A stretch of DNA of 64,000 nt, taken from Aphelocoma coerulescens. Taxonomy: Eukaryota; Chordata; Aves; Passeriformes; Corvidae. Within the stretch, counting starts at the first letter, position 1; every line of letters begins with the position of its first letter. The stretch spans positions 25,518,501-25,582,500 of the forward strand of contig NC_091020.1 in assembly GCF_041296385.1 (NCBI RefSeq). Direction: 5' to 3'. This document shows positions 49,258 through 61,722 of the stretch, piece by piece. The translations under genes were made by a program, and so were the position numbers. The notes under the pieces are model-generated. The model was given only the letters and a program-made list of their open reading frames with translations, did not search any database and was not told the DNA's origin.

Positions 49258-50936
49258 GTTTAAGCTTGCAGAAGCCTCTTGATTCATTATAGGACAGGAT
49301 ATGAAAAGTACGTGGTAATGGAGATGGCCTAAAAGAATGCAGTGTACAAGAGCCAGGGGTGTTTGGGTAGGAGATAATATTTGCTGAAGCTACATCTTCA
49401 ATGCTATCAGAAATTGAAGTTTTCTACCTTGTTTTTATAATGTTTTTTCTCACAGAATTTATTTCACAGTAAGAGTTGGGCTTCTGTGTTCACTTTTAGG
49501 GGACATAAGACTCCCATTAACTAAGGTGGGCCTTTCTCTGGGCTGGCTCAGTCCAGTATCTGCCCAGGCAGTAATAGAGCACAGGTGGTATGTGTGGACC
49601 AGAGTGGTCCAGAGAGGGATTTCTCCCAGTGCAAAACCTGTACAATTCCTAAGCAGTATCTCTTCATCTACTATAGTTTTGCAGAAGACTTTCAGGATGG
49701 CATTGGGCTCATATCCATGACCAAAAGAGATGGAGGTAGAACCTGTGTGGTGGTAGCCTATAAATGCTGCTCTGCATCATAAATCACTGACAGAACCCAC
49801 GGCCTCAGGCTGAGGGGGCACAGTGCCCTCATGGGGTGAATGGACTAGAAGAGTAGGGACAGTTTGTGGGACAGCTCTGACTTTGTGAAGAAATTCAACA
49901 CTGAGAAGTGGGGTGCAGGTCCTAAGGACCTGTGAGGTTTGCTGCTCTTCAGCTGGTGAGATGAGAACTGAATGGAATGGACACGTGCCTTCTGTCAGGG
50001 CTGACCCCAAGTGAGAATAGCATTTTCACCAGTGTGAGATGAGTTCAGGGGCGTGTCTGCTCAGTGTCTGAAGGTGATGGGTTGCAAAAACTGAGGAACT
50101 GTTTCGAGTAACCACCCTTATCTGTGAAGATGCTGATGAGTGGAAAACTGCATTGGATGGCAGGTGCATGTGTTAAATAATGTGCAATTTAAACTGGGGC
50201 AGAATACATTGCTTTAATTTTGTCTAAATGACATATACTGCTTGAGACCAGACTAATATTTCTTTCAAGCTGTGTGAAATTTTTTACATGAACAATGACT
50301 ACATCTCAGAATAAAATGCTGTTCTAAATGCAGTCTCAAAACCTATTCATTAATGCCCACACACTTTCAGAAATGTTTTTTTCCACATAAAGAAATGAAT
50401 CAGAAAAATCTTAGTTGAATTTGGAAAGTGGTTTGGGGGTATGAAATCTATTTCTTCCACTAATCTGAAAAAGTCCCTCTGCCATTAAATCCTGGTCTGT
50501 ATAATATAGAGGTTAACCTACAGATAGTGCCACAGGGTTTGTAAAGGAAGAAGGAGAAGAACAGCCAAGCATGTGATTGTAGCTTTATGTCCCACTTTGG
50601 CTAATGTCTCAGCCTCTCCTGCTTTGTCCGTTGTAGTCTTATGCTCAATAAACATGAAGGATTGGTCTGTAATAGCAACGAATGTACCCAGATGCTTGCA
50701 CTGTAATTAAAGGCATATATCACACAATAAAGCACATTTGAATGAAAAATCTTCCCATTAGACATGTGGTTCACATTTATTTCCCCTTATTGTTAAACTT
50801 CTGGAGTATAACCATTGATGGAGTATAAGGAGGGACTTCTAAAGGGCTACAGTGTGGAGCCCACAGTAACAAAGAATATTTTCCTCAGGCTGGGAGGACA
50901 CAGAGCTCCTCAGTGCAGGCTGACCTGCACAGCAGC

Positions 50937-50969
50937 ATTGGATTCATCCACGTGGTTGGTGGATCCAAT
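50937..50969. repeat. Imperfect 15-bp hairpin
   Basis: Arms at 50937-50951 and 50955-50969 match at 12 of 15 positions around a 3-nt centre. Confidence 0.6.
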
Positions 50970-52220
50970 TAGCACAGACCTCAGATCCAACACTGCCTAA
51001 TGATTTTTAAGCTGAAAAAAGTGGACAAAGGGATCAGCCTGGCTTAAAGACAGAAAAATCAACAGCTATTAGAGCCAATTCAGTCTTTTGTGACTGTTAA
51101 AGAGAGGGGAAAAAGGAGCAAAGCAGCATCTGGGGACAACAGGAGCAACCTGAAACCTCTCTGCCTCTGGCTGAGCCTACTGGATGTCGGTGGAAGAAAT
51201 ACTGGTAAAGATAACTCCTGGTGTGCCTTGTAGCCTCTGGTAGCAGGAGGCAGCTCTGCCATCTCCATCCCATTCTGATCTTTTCATGGTTCCAGTATTG
51301 ATTCCTCATTCCCTTTCTCTACTTTAGTCCTCCACTAAACTCTATAGCTGATTTTGAAATGGTTAAAATATCATGGAGAAAGGAATAAATAAGCAATCAG
51401 AAAAGTTAGCCTTCCCTCAAAATGGCATTGCTATTTATAGTACCTTTTGCAAGTTGCTAAAGCTAAATTCTTTAGAAGTGATTGAAATGTTTTGATTGAC
51501 CAAATTGAACATATTTTTTCTCCAGATTTTCAGTTTAAGAAAAAACATCATGGAAGTAATATTTTTCATCTTGCTTCTGCACCACTCTAGCATTTCTGAA
51601 GGTGGGGGAAAAGCAGAAAGAAAGAGAGCCTGTTTTTCACCCAGGGCTAAAACACACCTTAAGCTCTTTGTGACGCTTATTTGTGACACTGCTCCTGTTG
51701 CAGCTGTATCTGGACTTCTTGTTCTGCTAGAAACCAGTCATGGAGTAGAAAAGCAAAAGATGCTCTGGTCTGAGCAGAAGTGCCAGATTTTTGGCTGAGT
51801 GTTCTTAACCAATAAGGCTTAAGAGAAACTGAATTGTGAAGGTTTTGGAATGGACTTTTTTTTTACCAGTTTAATCCACTTTTGTCTTTTTCTTGGAGAT
51901 GCAGTGGCAAAGCAGAGAGAGGCAAGTCTTGCTTTCAGCATCGGGTTTAAAGTGGATCCATTGAGTGAAAGCATTTTTTTAACTATGAAACCGTGAAACC
52001 TGACACCAGTGCATTGTCTTAATCTGCCTGGCTTCATTAGAAACCATGTCTGAAATGAGCTATACAAGTATAACATGGAGTCAGTCATTTTCAAAGCATT
52101 TGGTCTTTGTGCAGAAGATCCCTGACCAGTGTCTTACTGTGGTGGGATGGAGACTGAATTTCTTTTGCCTGAAGACCTAACTTTACTGACAAGCATGTGA
52201 AATATTTTTCTTAAAATGCA

Positions 52221-52236
52221 AAAAAAAAAAAAAAAA
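52221..52236. repeat. Poly-A run of 16 bases
   Basis: A-run followed by an A/C-rich tail to about 52251. Other short A-runs of 15 lie at 9956-9970 and 47300-47314. Confidence 0.9.
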
Positions 52237-54855
52237 CAAAACCAAACAAACCTTCCCAGCTTCTGAAACCTTTACTTTCTTTTTCCTCTCTGTATGGGAC
52301 AGATGATGGAAATTTATTTAGTATTTAATTTCTCTCTTGACCAGTTTTCAAAATAGCCTGTTTCTAGTGTCCCATCTATTACACAACATCTGTGGGGACT
52401 GAGCAGCTCTGGTGAGTCTCAGACATGCATCAGTCGGGGCGTGTTCTCTTTCCATGCCTAAGACAATCTGGCTGTACAATGCTAGAGAAGAACCTTGGGC
52501 TGCAATGAGGTCTCTTGATGCAGCTTTTAATCACCTGGAAAGGAAATCAAAGTAAAGAGATAAACCGGTCCATTTGTTTTCATTACAATTACTAGTTTTT
52601 ACTACTCTGTGTAAACAAAGGCCATAAATTTGGTGCTGGTAGACTTCTTTCTCCTAAGCTCAGCCCCACCAGCTGTTACACAAATCTTTTGGCTTGAGAA
52701 GCAGGATTTATTTTTAGCTACTTTAGCGTGGAGCTGTCTAGGGTGCCTTACCTGAATTGTAGTTTCCAGGCAGCTTGTGATAAGGAAGAAAAGGACTTTT
52801 TCCATTATTTAAGGATCCAGGAGCACTTCCAAGCTTCAGATCTTGGTACCACTGGAGCCTCACCTTGCAACGGGGCAAGGATAGGTATTTCCCTTGGAGG
52901 AGTTGCAAAGAACAAGCACAGATAGTTCTTGAGTTGGTTATCAGCTTGAAGGTGATATTAGCCTTTTTGTCCCTAATGGTAACTGCTGACACTCCAGAGC
53001 TGTCTCACTAAGGCCCAGACTGGGGGGAATGGTGGAGCAGAAGAAAGAGAGGAAGGTCCCAAATCTTTCTTTGAATGCAGCCTTTTCTACTGTGGTAATA
53101 AAGCCACTTCCAAGGCAAGGGTTGCTCCTGACCTGGTTTCAGCCACACCACTGAATTAAATTAGACCTGAGTCCTGTACCAACAGTGCTGCAAGTAACAT
53201 GTCCTGCCTCCCAGGAGAACCATAGAAAGGGGTTTGTACAGACCCCACGGTTTAAACGTTGCACTGATGCTGTGAAAGGGAGGGGTATCCATCTGTCCTT
53301 AAAAAAGCAAATATGGAAGCTGTGGTAAAGAAGTAGGGAGTGTTTCTGGGGTACTAATACCTGTCTTCATGGCTATACTGAATCTATCCTGTGTTCAACT
53401 GGCAGTTATCAGACATTGCTTATCTGTTCTGTACTCTAGAGACTGAAAAGTGTTGTGAATTTTTCCTTCAGTTCATTTTCCTTCTAGGAATGAACTTTCT
53501 GAAATATTAATGATGGCACCCTTCTTCTTTTGCAGTTTCATCTGTAACACAGAAATGCAGAGAGAAGATATACCTTGCAGTTTTCTGAGAATTTGCAGCT
53601 TTTTCTTTAATTTTTTTTCTAGTGATCGTGGTAATTTTCCTTCTGTAGAGAAAATTTAAGACCCTGCAACAGACTTTCTTTTCTGCGTTGTCCTTTGCAT
53701 GCAGTCCAATTTCCTACAGAAATGTTGACCTAATTTTATTTTTCTTCTGCCCCGGTTTGATTTTTTGGCAGGAACCCTCCACACATCTTGTAGATTTTTC
53801 CCACCAGCTCTGACTGAGAAGGTGTTAGTTTGCTTTGTACTTTTCTGGGATCAGAGCCATCTTTTCATGTAAGCAATCTGAGCTACTGCTTGGGATGGTT
53901 CTCTTCTGAGGCCAACAGGCCTGGCTAATGTGACCCTCCTATTCCAGCATGTGTCAGCTGCTGCCAAGTTATTAGCACTAGACCCACTCTCGCCCTGCTG
54001 CATTTATTTTGAATGCATCTTTCCATCATCAGCTGTATGTATTGTCTGGAGAAAGTGTACTTTTTTATGTAACAAATGAATTGTTCCTCTAAATGCATGT
54101 AGTTCAGCTGCTCTTCCTCACTTTATCTGACCTCATTTGCACTCCTGGATGGCTTGCAGACAGGAAACTCTGGAGAGTCTCGCCAGATGTTTGCTCAGGC
54201 CAATAGACCTGATTTCATGGCAACAAATAATATTTGGTTTTATTTGCTTATAAGTTTTTATGTATGTTCCTGGTGCCCTTCTTCTTATGGGTGTAGACGT
54301 GAAAGTCTATAAATATCAAAGCTCTGTGAATTTCTTTAGTCCATTGTCTGTTGCTTTTCAGTCTGTAAGTGACATCTGTATGTGCTTCTTGGAGTGGTAA
54401 AGTGTGCCCAGGCTATTGTATGCTTGGTCTTTCCTTGACTTGCCTTCGGTCTTCATTCTTCTGTGTGCTTCCCCCATGAAGACCAAGCAGGTCAGCCTGA
54501 GAACAGGGAATCGATCATGAAATCCATCTCAGCTAGATCATGTGTCTCTGGTGGGGTCATCTCCTTCTGCACTAGTCACTGTGAGCTTTTTGTAATATCT
54601 GTCAAGAGAGGTGGAGAATTCTAAAGCTTGAATAACAAGCAATTTTAGAAGTTTCTTGCCTGTCTGAAGATGAGCCTTGGTGAGTAGCTTGGACATGGAT
54701 AACTAACACCAGGGGGTTGAGTCTCTTCCTGGGATTTCCATATGTTTCCTCCTTTGCTTGTTCTTCTCCCCTCTCTCCATAAGTGGAATTGAAGCAGACC
54801 AGTTTCTCATGCTGTTCCAGTTCTGAGCAGCTTTACTTCTCCAGGAAAACAATCC

Positions 54856-54927
54856 TTTTCTGTTTTTTCTGTTTTTGTTTGTTTGTTTTGTTGCTGTTGT
54901 TGTTGTTGTTTTTTTTGTTTTTTTTGC
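54856..54927. repeat. T/G-rich low-complexity tract
   Basis: GTTT, GTTGTT and T-runs over about 70 bases. The hydrophobic Leu/Phe-rich + strand frame across it is a translation of this tract, not a gene. Confidence 0.85.
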
Positions 54928-57900
54928 TAGCTATCATTGGTAAAATAAACAAAACACCCAAAGCAAATTACCCACAACCCTGAACAAGATCTTCCAAGCC
55001 AGCCAACATGATGTGTCACCCTGAGAGTTTGTACTGGAGAATTACAACAGCGTTTTTCATATGAAACACTGTGCAAGCATATATGTACAGCTCTTTTCTT
55101 AACAGTTCTGTAGTTCTGAATGTGTTTCTGGCACGTTGCTTGTGTTTGTGGCACAGAATCTGACACCGGGGATAAAGCTCCTTCTCTAAGGGGCTTGCCA
55201 ATTTACTTGGAAACAATGCTGGTGTGAAATAAAATGTTGCCTGTGTTCTTGGAGTTTGAAGACAAAGCATTCTGCCTATGGTACATAATATCCTTATGGT
55301 TCAGATTTGTGCTGAGCAAAACAAGCAGGAGTTAAGGTCTGGCCTGTAGGGAAACAGAGTTGTGTATCACTGGGGCTGCCAACGTCTTTCCTCGCACAGA
55401 TTGTGTTCTTGGTGAAATGCAGGGCTGTGTTGGTGGATGTGATATGTTTGGTGCTACAATCCTTGAGTGGGGAGTATCGTGATGCTTTTTGGATAAATAT
55501 TTGCTATTTACCTCCTTGATGGTGCAGCCTTTCGTATTTTAAGTGGTAGGTCTGATCAGGCTCCTGAGTAGAGGCAGAGTCAAATCCTCTGCATGCCACT
55601 CTTTAGCTGCATCAAGAGACAAGACCAGCCCATACATAAAGTCCCATAGTGGTCTTAATTTTTCAGTCATCAGAATAAATCAAATAGCAGAAGGAGGCTT
55701 CAGAAAGGCCATGCCCTCACAGTACACCCTTGTGGTGTGCTGGAATCCACCCCTCTTGAACCAATGTGTTGGAGTGCTCCGTGAGGTGGAAATGCCAGAG
55801 ATTACTTGTCACTAAAGAGCCAGAGCAGAGCTTTAAAATGGGAAAATCTTGGCACCGTACCTACATAATTTATTTCCTTTGCTTAGTATTCAGCCTTAGG
55901 ACAAATTAATTTCTGTTGAAATCTGCTGTACTTGCCAGTAAATTTGTTGTCTTTTCTAAAAGCATATCTTCTCCTGTGAAGGGAGATAAACAAAAAGTTT
56001 ATGTATATATTCAATTTTAATGCATACTAGAAATCACTTTATGTTTTATTTATTTATTCAACATTAACCTTTGCATTTGCATCTGTAAATAATACTATAA
56101 AAGTGAATTGGGCCAGAGAAGCCAGAGAAGCCTTTTAGGGATTTGTTCTGTCATACAGCTTTAAAACTCAGTCATCTGTTTAAAATTTGAAGTGGATGCC
56201 TAGAATGAGTAGGTGAATAATAAATAAAAGTTATTGAAATGAATAATATCCTTTTTATCTCTTTATCTGAAATCACATAAAGGCTGCAAGTTCAGTTTAA
56301 TCCTTCTGACATCAGTCAGTCTGAGCTTTAATAGAGAAAAGGAAGGAAAAAAACCCCAGACCAATAGCTGGTCTCTATTTTTTAACTTGATATAGAGCAG
56401 GAAGCTCCCTGAAAGAGACACTGGGAGACATGAGTAGTAAGAAAGAGATTGTGCTTCATGTCAGTGAGCTTTCTGTAGCTACTGCTGTTATGCTGCTGCA
56501 AAATGAAAGGAAATGCCAGGGGCAAAAGATAAAAGCGAATCGAAGGAAATGGATGTATTTTGCTAATCCTTTCCTCTCATGGTGAGAATGGTTAATCCAT
56601 TGTGGAATACAATGAGGATGCTAGACCCACTTGGACTTGCTTGTGAGCATGACTTAACTGGGACTAAGTTGCCCGAAGCCTGGCTAAGTTGCACCTGTAG
56701 TCAGGACACATAAAGGATAACCCAAGTTGTTTGATGCAACTGATGCAACTCAGTCTGTGCTGAGGTCCTTGTGTGTGTAAACCACGTCCAGTGACTCAAG
56801 GAATATTCCTGGCAGGCACTGTGCTAAAGTCAGGGCAGAATTGTAGGACTGTAGAATTTGACTTTGGAGTGTGGATTCTCAGTTATTGTTTTTAAAAACC
56901 TGTGTGTTTCTGAGAATTAGTTACCTTAATATTGATGCCTACTTCATAAACCTAATCTCGAATTTGGACAAGGAATTTTCTTTTCCCAGCTCCTTTAATT
57001 AAAAAAGACAAAGGATGCTTTGTTGCTTTATTTTGTATCTACACAGAATTCCTTTTGGGGCAGAGGACACTCTATCATATTTTTTTAGACAATCACCTGA
57101 AAAGCAGAGGAAGTCTGGCTATTGTGGGCTTTTAGTGCAGTATGTTACCCTGTCTAGAGACAGTGCTTAAGAAATATGGCCAAATAAAAATATTCAGATC
57201 ATGTCTGATCTCCTGAACAACATGGGGCAGAAAATCTTTCCTAATATTTCTTACCACAAGCTCAGTGATGTTGGCTGGAGTGAAGTCTACGTAATTGGAA
57301 CCCTTTTTAACATGAAGACTGAAGGATGTCTGCTTCCATCTCTTTTCCCCTCATGTGTTTTACTGGCAGCTTGAGCTGTTACTGGCCAAACTGGAGTTCC
57401 TATTGGCATAAATGCAAAGGACTGAGTCTTTTGTCTTTATCCTTGATGGAGTCTGGATTTGAGTTTCTGAATTTCCTTTTGCTGGCTATACAGTGATTTG
57501 TTTGTATAGTTGGGTACAAACATAGCAAGAATTAATTAACTGCCTCAGGCTTTGAACACTGCTCAAACAGCCCTTTCCAATCATCTTTTCAAATTAATCT
57601 GTAGTCCAGGTCTGTGTGGCTGTTGTATCTCTGTGGTCAAAGATACTGCCCATTCAAGAAACTTTAATTTTCGGTGTGAACACACGTAGTTTATCTTTCC
57701 AGTCACACTTAGCCATCCATCACAGCAGTGCCACGGGACACATCACTAGGTTGTAAACCCTTCCAATCTGAGCATGGACCTGCCTCCAGTTTACAAATCC
57801 AGTTACTCAAATCAAATGCAATGCAAAACCTGTACTAAAATGATACAGTTTTTCCATTAAGAACTTAAATTTGGCTATTACAAACATTAAAGTTTTTCAG

Positions 57901-58916
57901 TTCTGTTGTCTACCTCCTTAGATGGCAATCAGCTCTTGTTTTTTTAAGCCAGAATTTAAATCAAATGAGGTTTATTTGAAATCTTGTTCAAAATACTGCC
58001 TGATAATTAGTTCTCTGTGATCTAGTAGTAAAGCATAGTAGTTATTTCTCAAAGCATATTTTTTTCTCTGAAGAACCAAACTTGCACAAAGTTGGAGAAA
58101 AGGAGCTTACATATATTTCAATTGTGAGAGGATGAATTGTGGGTAAGAAAATATTTCTATGAAGAATGGTGTTTGTGGTATTAAGCAGAGTATGTATGAA
58201 GCAAACATGTCTGAAACTCAGTCTGGAGTTGCATGGAAATTTGATTACATTACAGCTGTGTCATTTGTTAACCAGAAAGACTCAGAAAGATCATTATATT
58301 GAAAATTTGGCTTCCAAAAAGAGTCACGTCACTATCTTTGGTGTTTAACTAATGAGCAGGTTGATTTCTGACTTACCTAAATATTTAGACCTCGTTCTGA
58401 ATATTAGAAAATATAAGTTAGGAGCAATTTACTTTTCAATACAGAAGAGAACTGATTCACTTCGTAAGGCCAAATCATAGCATGACCCTGAATATAGAGT
58501 CACTACCTCCTCAGAGTCATGTTGACTAGTCTGATTTGTCTCTTGTTCTATTTGATACTAGGATCTCACATATCACCTGCTTCCTATTAAGCAACAAAAG
58601 CCAGGGGGATGGCTGGCTTTGTTATATGGCAGTCACAGTGAATGTATTGACAGCTGAAATTTGGAAGCATAAAGATGTTTGACATGGTTTGGGAAGAGAT
58701 AACCTACTTTTGAATCTCAGGAGCCCAGTTGGTTTAAGAGTGAATGGAAGACATTGCCTTGTTAGCCTCCCCTGGCAGTGAGGGTGATTGATAATTGTGT
58801 ACAATTATTGTGAACAATCCATTCATGTTCTTTAATGTGAGCTGATTTTAATACTTTATCTAGCAACAGTCTTCTTCTTCCTCAATGTTTATACTTTCTC
58901 TCTTTCTGTCTTTCAG

Positions 58917-58990
58917 CTGTACAGCTCCATGGACTTTGGAAGGAAATGGCAGCTCATGCACGAGCGGGTCACTCCAAACAGGTTTTACTG
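58917..58990 (+). CDS. SORCS3: Internal exon of a SorCS VPS10-domain receptor, probably SORCS3 (third of three)
   Basis: This 74-nt exon encodes 24 codons plus the first two bases of a tryptophan codon. It reads LYSSMDFGRKWQLMHERVTP followed by NRFYW, the W being completed by the next exon (phase 2). A third, slightly degenerate Asp-box is visible as S-M-D-F-G-R-K-W. The acceptor is a long pyrimidine tract ending TTTCAG at 58916, and the donor is GTGAGT from 58991. This exon separates the paralogues best: from memory, SORCS3 has SMDF and LMHER here, while SORCS1 has SAEF and LIQEG. I therefore call SORCS3, without having run a search. Only this exon's tail and about 5 kb of the following intron are present, so the rest of the VPS10 domain, the PKD and leucine-rich regions, the membrane segment and the cytoplasmic tail lie downstream. 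Confidence 0.87.
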
Positions 58991-59950
58991 GTGAGTTATG
59001 GGCACTGGCTTGGCTTGCTTTGGGTAGGTCATGGAGGGGAGAAGGGCATCTGACTTGAAGGGATTGGTTGCTTTACCTGAACATGAAGTGTACCCTTGGT
59101 TTTGTCCATCATCAGTGCTATAAACTCAGTACATACCTGGCAGTGCCACAGTCTGTGTGTTTGTACCTCTTGTCTGATAAAACGTGGTGTCTTTTACAGA
59201 GAAGTACAAGTCTTTTGATAATTGCAAGACTCCTGCTTCTGTGTTATACACCTGCTTAGAGTAACATAGAGAAACTGCCCAGTGCTTCAGTGACAAGCCT
59301 GTGATCATTATACCTCCTGTTTTTCAGCCCTTCAGAGAGTTACTTTAGCCTAGAACACAGTCTTTGTGCAGAGCCAGCCACTCTGACCAGTCTCCTTATG
59401 CAATCTTGGTGAGAAGGGATGATTCACTCTGCTTTAAATCACTCTCTGAGGAGCCAGTTTCATTATAGTGACTAGTGAAAGCCCAAGATCTTCAGTTTGC
59501 TAAAAATCTGCTTTGTGACTCAATTCCTTCTCATTTCCCAAGTGTCAACCTCTCAAATTGTAAGAGTGTCTTAAAATCAGATGATGAAACAAATTTAGTT
59601 CCTATCTCCAGGCTCAGCCATCTCAGAGGCCTCTTTTCCAAACTTCTCTGCACCATGTGAAGGCTCAAGAACTGACTTTTAGAGAGAAAAAGAAAAGTGT
59701 AGTTCTTCTGTAGTTGAATTTAGGATTTGGGTTCATAATGCTGTACTTACTATATGCCAGATGATGGGGTGTGTGTGAATGTGTAGAAGTACTGATTTAC
59801 AGAATCTGTGGATAGCTGAAAGAAGTGTCTGGCTTTAAGACCAAAAAAGATTGTATTATTAAGGAACCGGAGGGTAACATTTTGGGTGGTTAAAAATAAA
59901 AAAAGATTTGGAAAACTTAAAAATTGACTCCCAATTACAAAGCATGTTAC

Positions 59951-59995
59951 ATATCTATATCATCTATATCTATATCTATATAATCTATCTACATA
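59951..59995. repeat. TATC/TATCTA-type microsatellite
   Basis: Irregular repeats of ATCTAT over about 45 bases. Confidence 0.85.
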
Positions 59996-61262
59996 TTTTA
60001 GAGTCAAATTCACATAGAAATTTTTGTACCTCATTGAAAGCCCCTGGAATCCAGGCCCAAAATATCTATAGATTTATTTGCAGTGTTTCCACACCTTGCA
60101 CTGGAGGTAGACTCCTTATTTTAAATTACCTACATCCTTCTGCAAATCTCTCTAAACATCTTTAGGCTCCAACAGTTAAAACACAGCTTTTTGGCATCAA
60201 GTCTAGAGATTTCCTTTAGTGTGCCTGAGGAATTTGGACAATGTGAGGAAGTTTTGAACACTGAGGAAAGGAAGTTTTAAGGCTCCTAAGTCACATGGAC
60301 CTGCAAAATATATCAAAGGTCTAGAACCTTGTCTGTCCATGTTACTGTTCCACAATTCCATAATGTAGGAAAGGAAGATATTTTCTCCTGGTTCAGGTGG
60401 CAGGTGGATGACTGACCTAACTATCAAAAATCCTTTGATCTCACTATTCATACTGGGTGCACATGAGAAAGGTGAGTGTAGATCCTCTCCTGGTGTATCC
60501 TTCTGCAGAGCAGAATAGCTGTTCCTTGGAATAATTTTACCCCACCCTTCAAATAACACAAGTGAGCTTAGGGGAGAGAGGCTTCTTGGAGGATAAAGTG
60601 CAAGGGCTAAGTTGACTTGGGAACAAAGCAGAAGCTCTTCTTTAAAGGACAGGTTGTAGTGTTGTGCCTTATTTTCTGCTTTCATATAATAATGGTTAGT
60701 GGAAATTGCCTGTTTGTCCATTTCACACCCAAATATGTGTTGTTTTCCACAGTCTGCCTCATCTTTCATAGTCTTTTGGCTGCACGGTTTGAACACTCTT
60801 TTTTAACAGTGCATTATGTAACGCCTCTGTTTCAGGTGCCTTTTTCTCTTAGGAAATGTACAAGTTAAAACTCATAAGACATAAACTTAGAAATCTTTAT
60901 TCCACTCAGAAACAGCAGAGTCCCGCTGAGAATGAGCTTCCCAAGAGAGTGAATTAGGTTTTTCCCGGAGTGGGAGGGATTTGAACCAATTCATAGTGCA
61001 GGGATGAGAGGTATTGAAGTTGTGGAACATAATAACTCTCCTTAGCTGATTTGTTTCTCTTTTTCCTTCCTTTTCTTTTAAAGCTACAAACTGTGATGGC
61101 TTGCAAGCTTTGGCTTGTAAGATCTGTACAGAAAAAAAATGCAAAAAAGAACATTTTAGCCTCAGAAATTTGTTGATTTCTTTTTATTGGGCTATGAAAG
61201 AGAGAGAAAAGTGGGTATAGCTGTAAGTTCCAAAGGGACATGAGCCACTACTCTGTGAAGCT

Positions 61263-61722
61263 CACAGAATCATAGAATGGTATGGGTTGAAAAGGACCCT
61301 AAAAATCATCTAATTCCAACCCCCCTGCCAGGGCCAGGGGTGCCTTCCACTAGACCAGACTGCTCAAAGCTCCATCCAGCCTGACCTTGAGCACTTCCAG
61401 GAGACAGACATCCACAGCTTCTCTGGGCAACCTGTTCAACTGTCTCATCAGCCTCAAAATAAAGAACTTCCCATTATCTATTCTAAATCTACCATCTTTA
61501 AATTGAAAACTCCCTCTCTTTAGCTACTTAAAGGTGCTGTAAGTTCTCCCAGAGCCATGAGGTTCACACAGACCCACCTCTCAAGTCTGTTAGTCTCCCT
61601 CTGGATGGCATCCCTTCCCTCAGGCGTGTTGACTGCAGCACTCAGCTTGGTGTCATTGGCAAGCTTGCCTCTCCACGTCACCAGCCTATCGCTGTCTGTG
61701 CCATCAGTCTATCAAATACTAC
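61263..61722 (-). mobile_element. CR1 LINE fragment with an internal deletion, antisense
   Basis: It starts with CACAGAATCATAGAATGG, the reversed CR1 3' end, and continues through CATCTAATTCCAACCCCCCT, CTTCCACTAGACCAG and CTTCTCTGGGCAACCTGTTC. These are diagnostic of a common avian CR1 group. Near 61556 the sequence jumps from the CCCAGAGCC block straight to CACCTCTCAAG, GGATGGCATCCCTTCCCTC and GGTGTCATTGGCAAGCTTGC, which lie several hundred bases apart in that CR1 as I recall it. The element is therefore internally deleted as well as 5'-truncated. It has no intact frame. Confidence 0.92.

Larger units (their letters stand above)
35795..58916 (+). other. SORCS3: SORCS3 intron of about 23.1 kb
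   Basis: This complete intron has a GTGAGC donor and a TTTCAG acceptor, both in phase 0. It carries a nearly complete antisense ERV LTR close to its 5' end, an old CR1 3' fragment near 42.8 kb, short A-, T/G- and A/C-rich tracts, and AT-rich blocks with homeodomain and octamer motifs (around 39.7-40.2, 44.4-44.8 and 56.0-56.3 kb). The intervals 37700-39690, 45000-49200 and 50000-54800 hold no gene or repeat that I can recognise, apart from short A-tracts and an imperfect hairpin near 50.95 kb. Confidence 0.85.

Noticed and set aside
54783..54983. Small + strand frame that looks like a hydrophobic membrane peptide
   Set aside because: The Leu/Phe run is a translation of a T/G-rich low-complexity tract.
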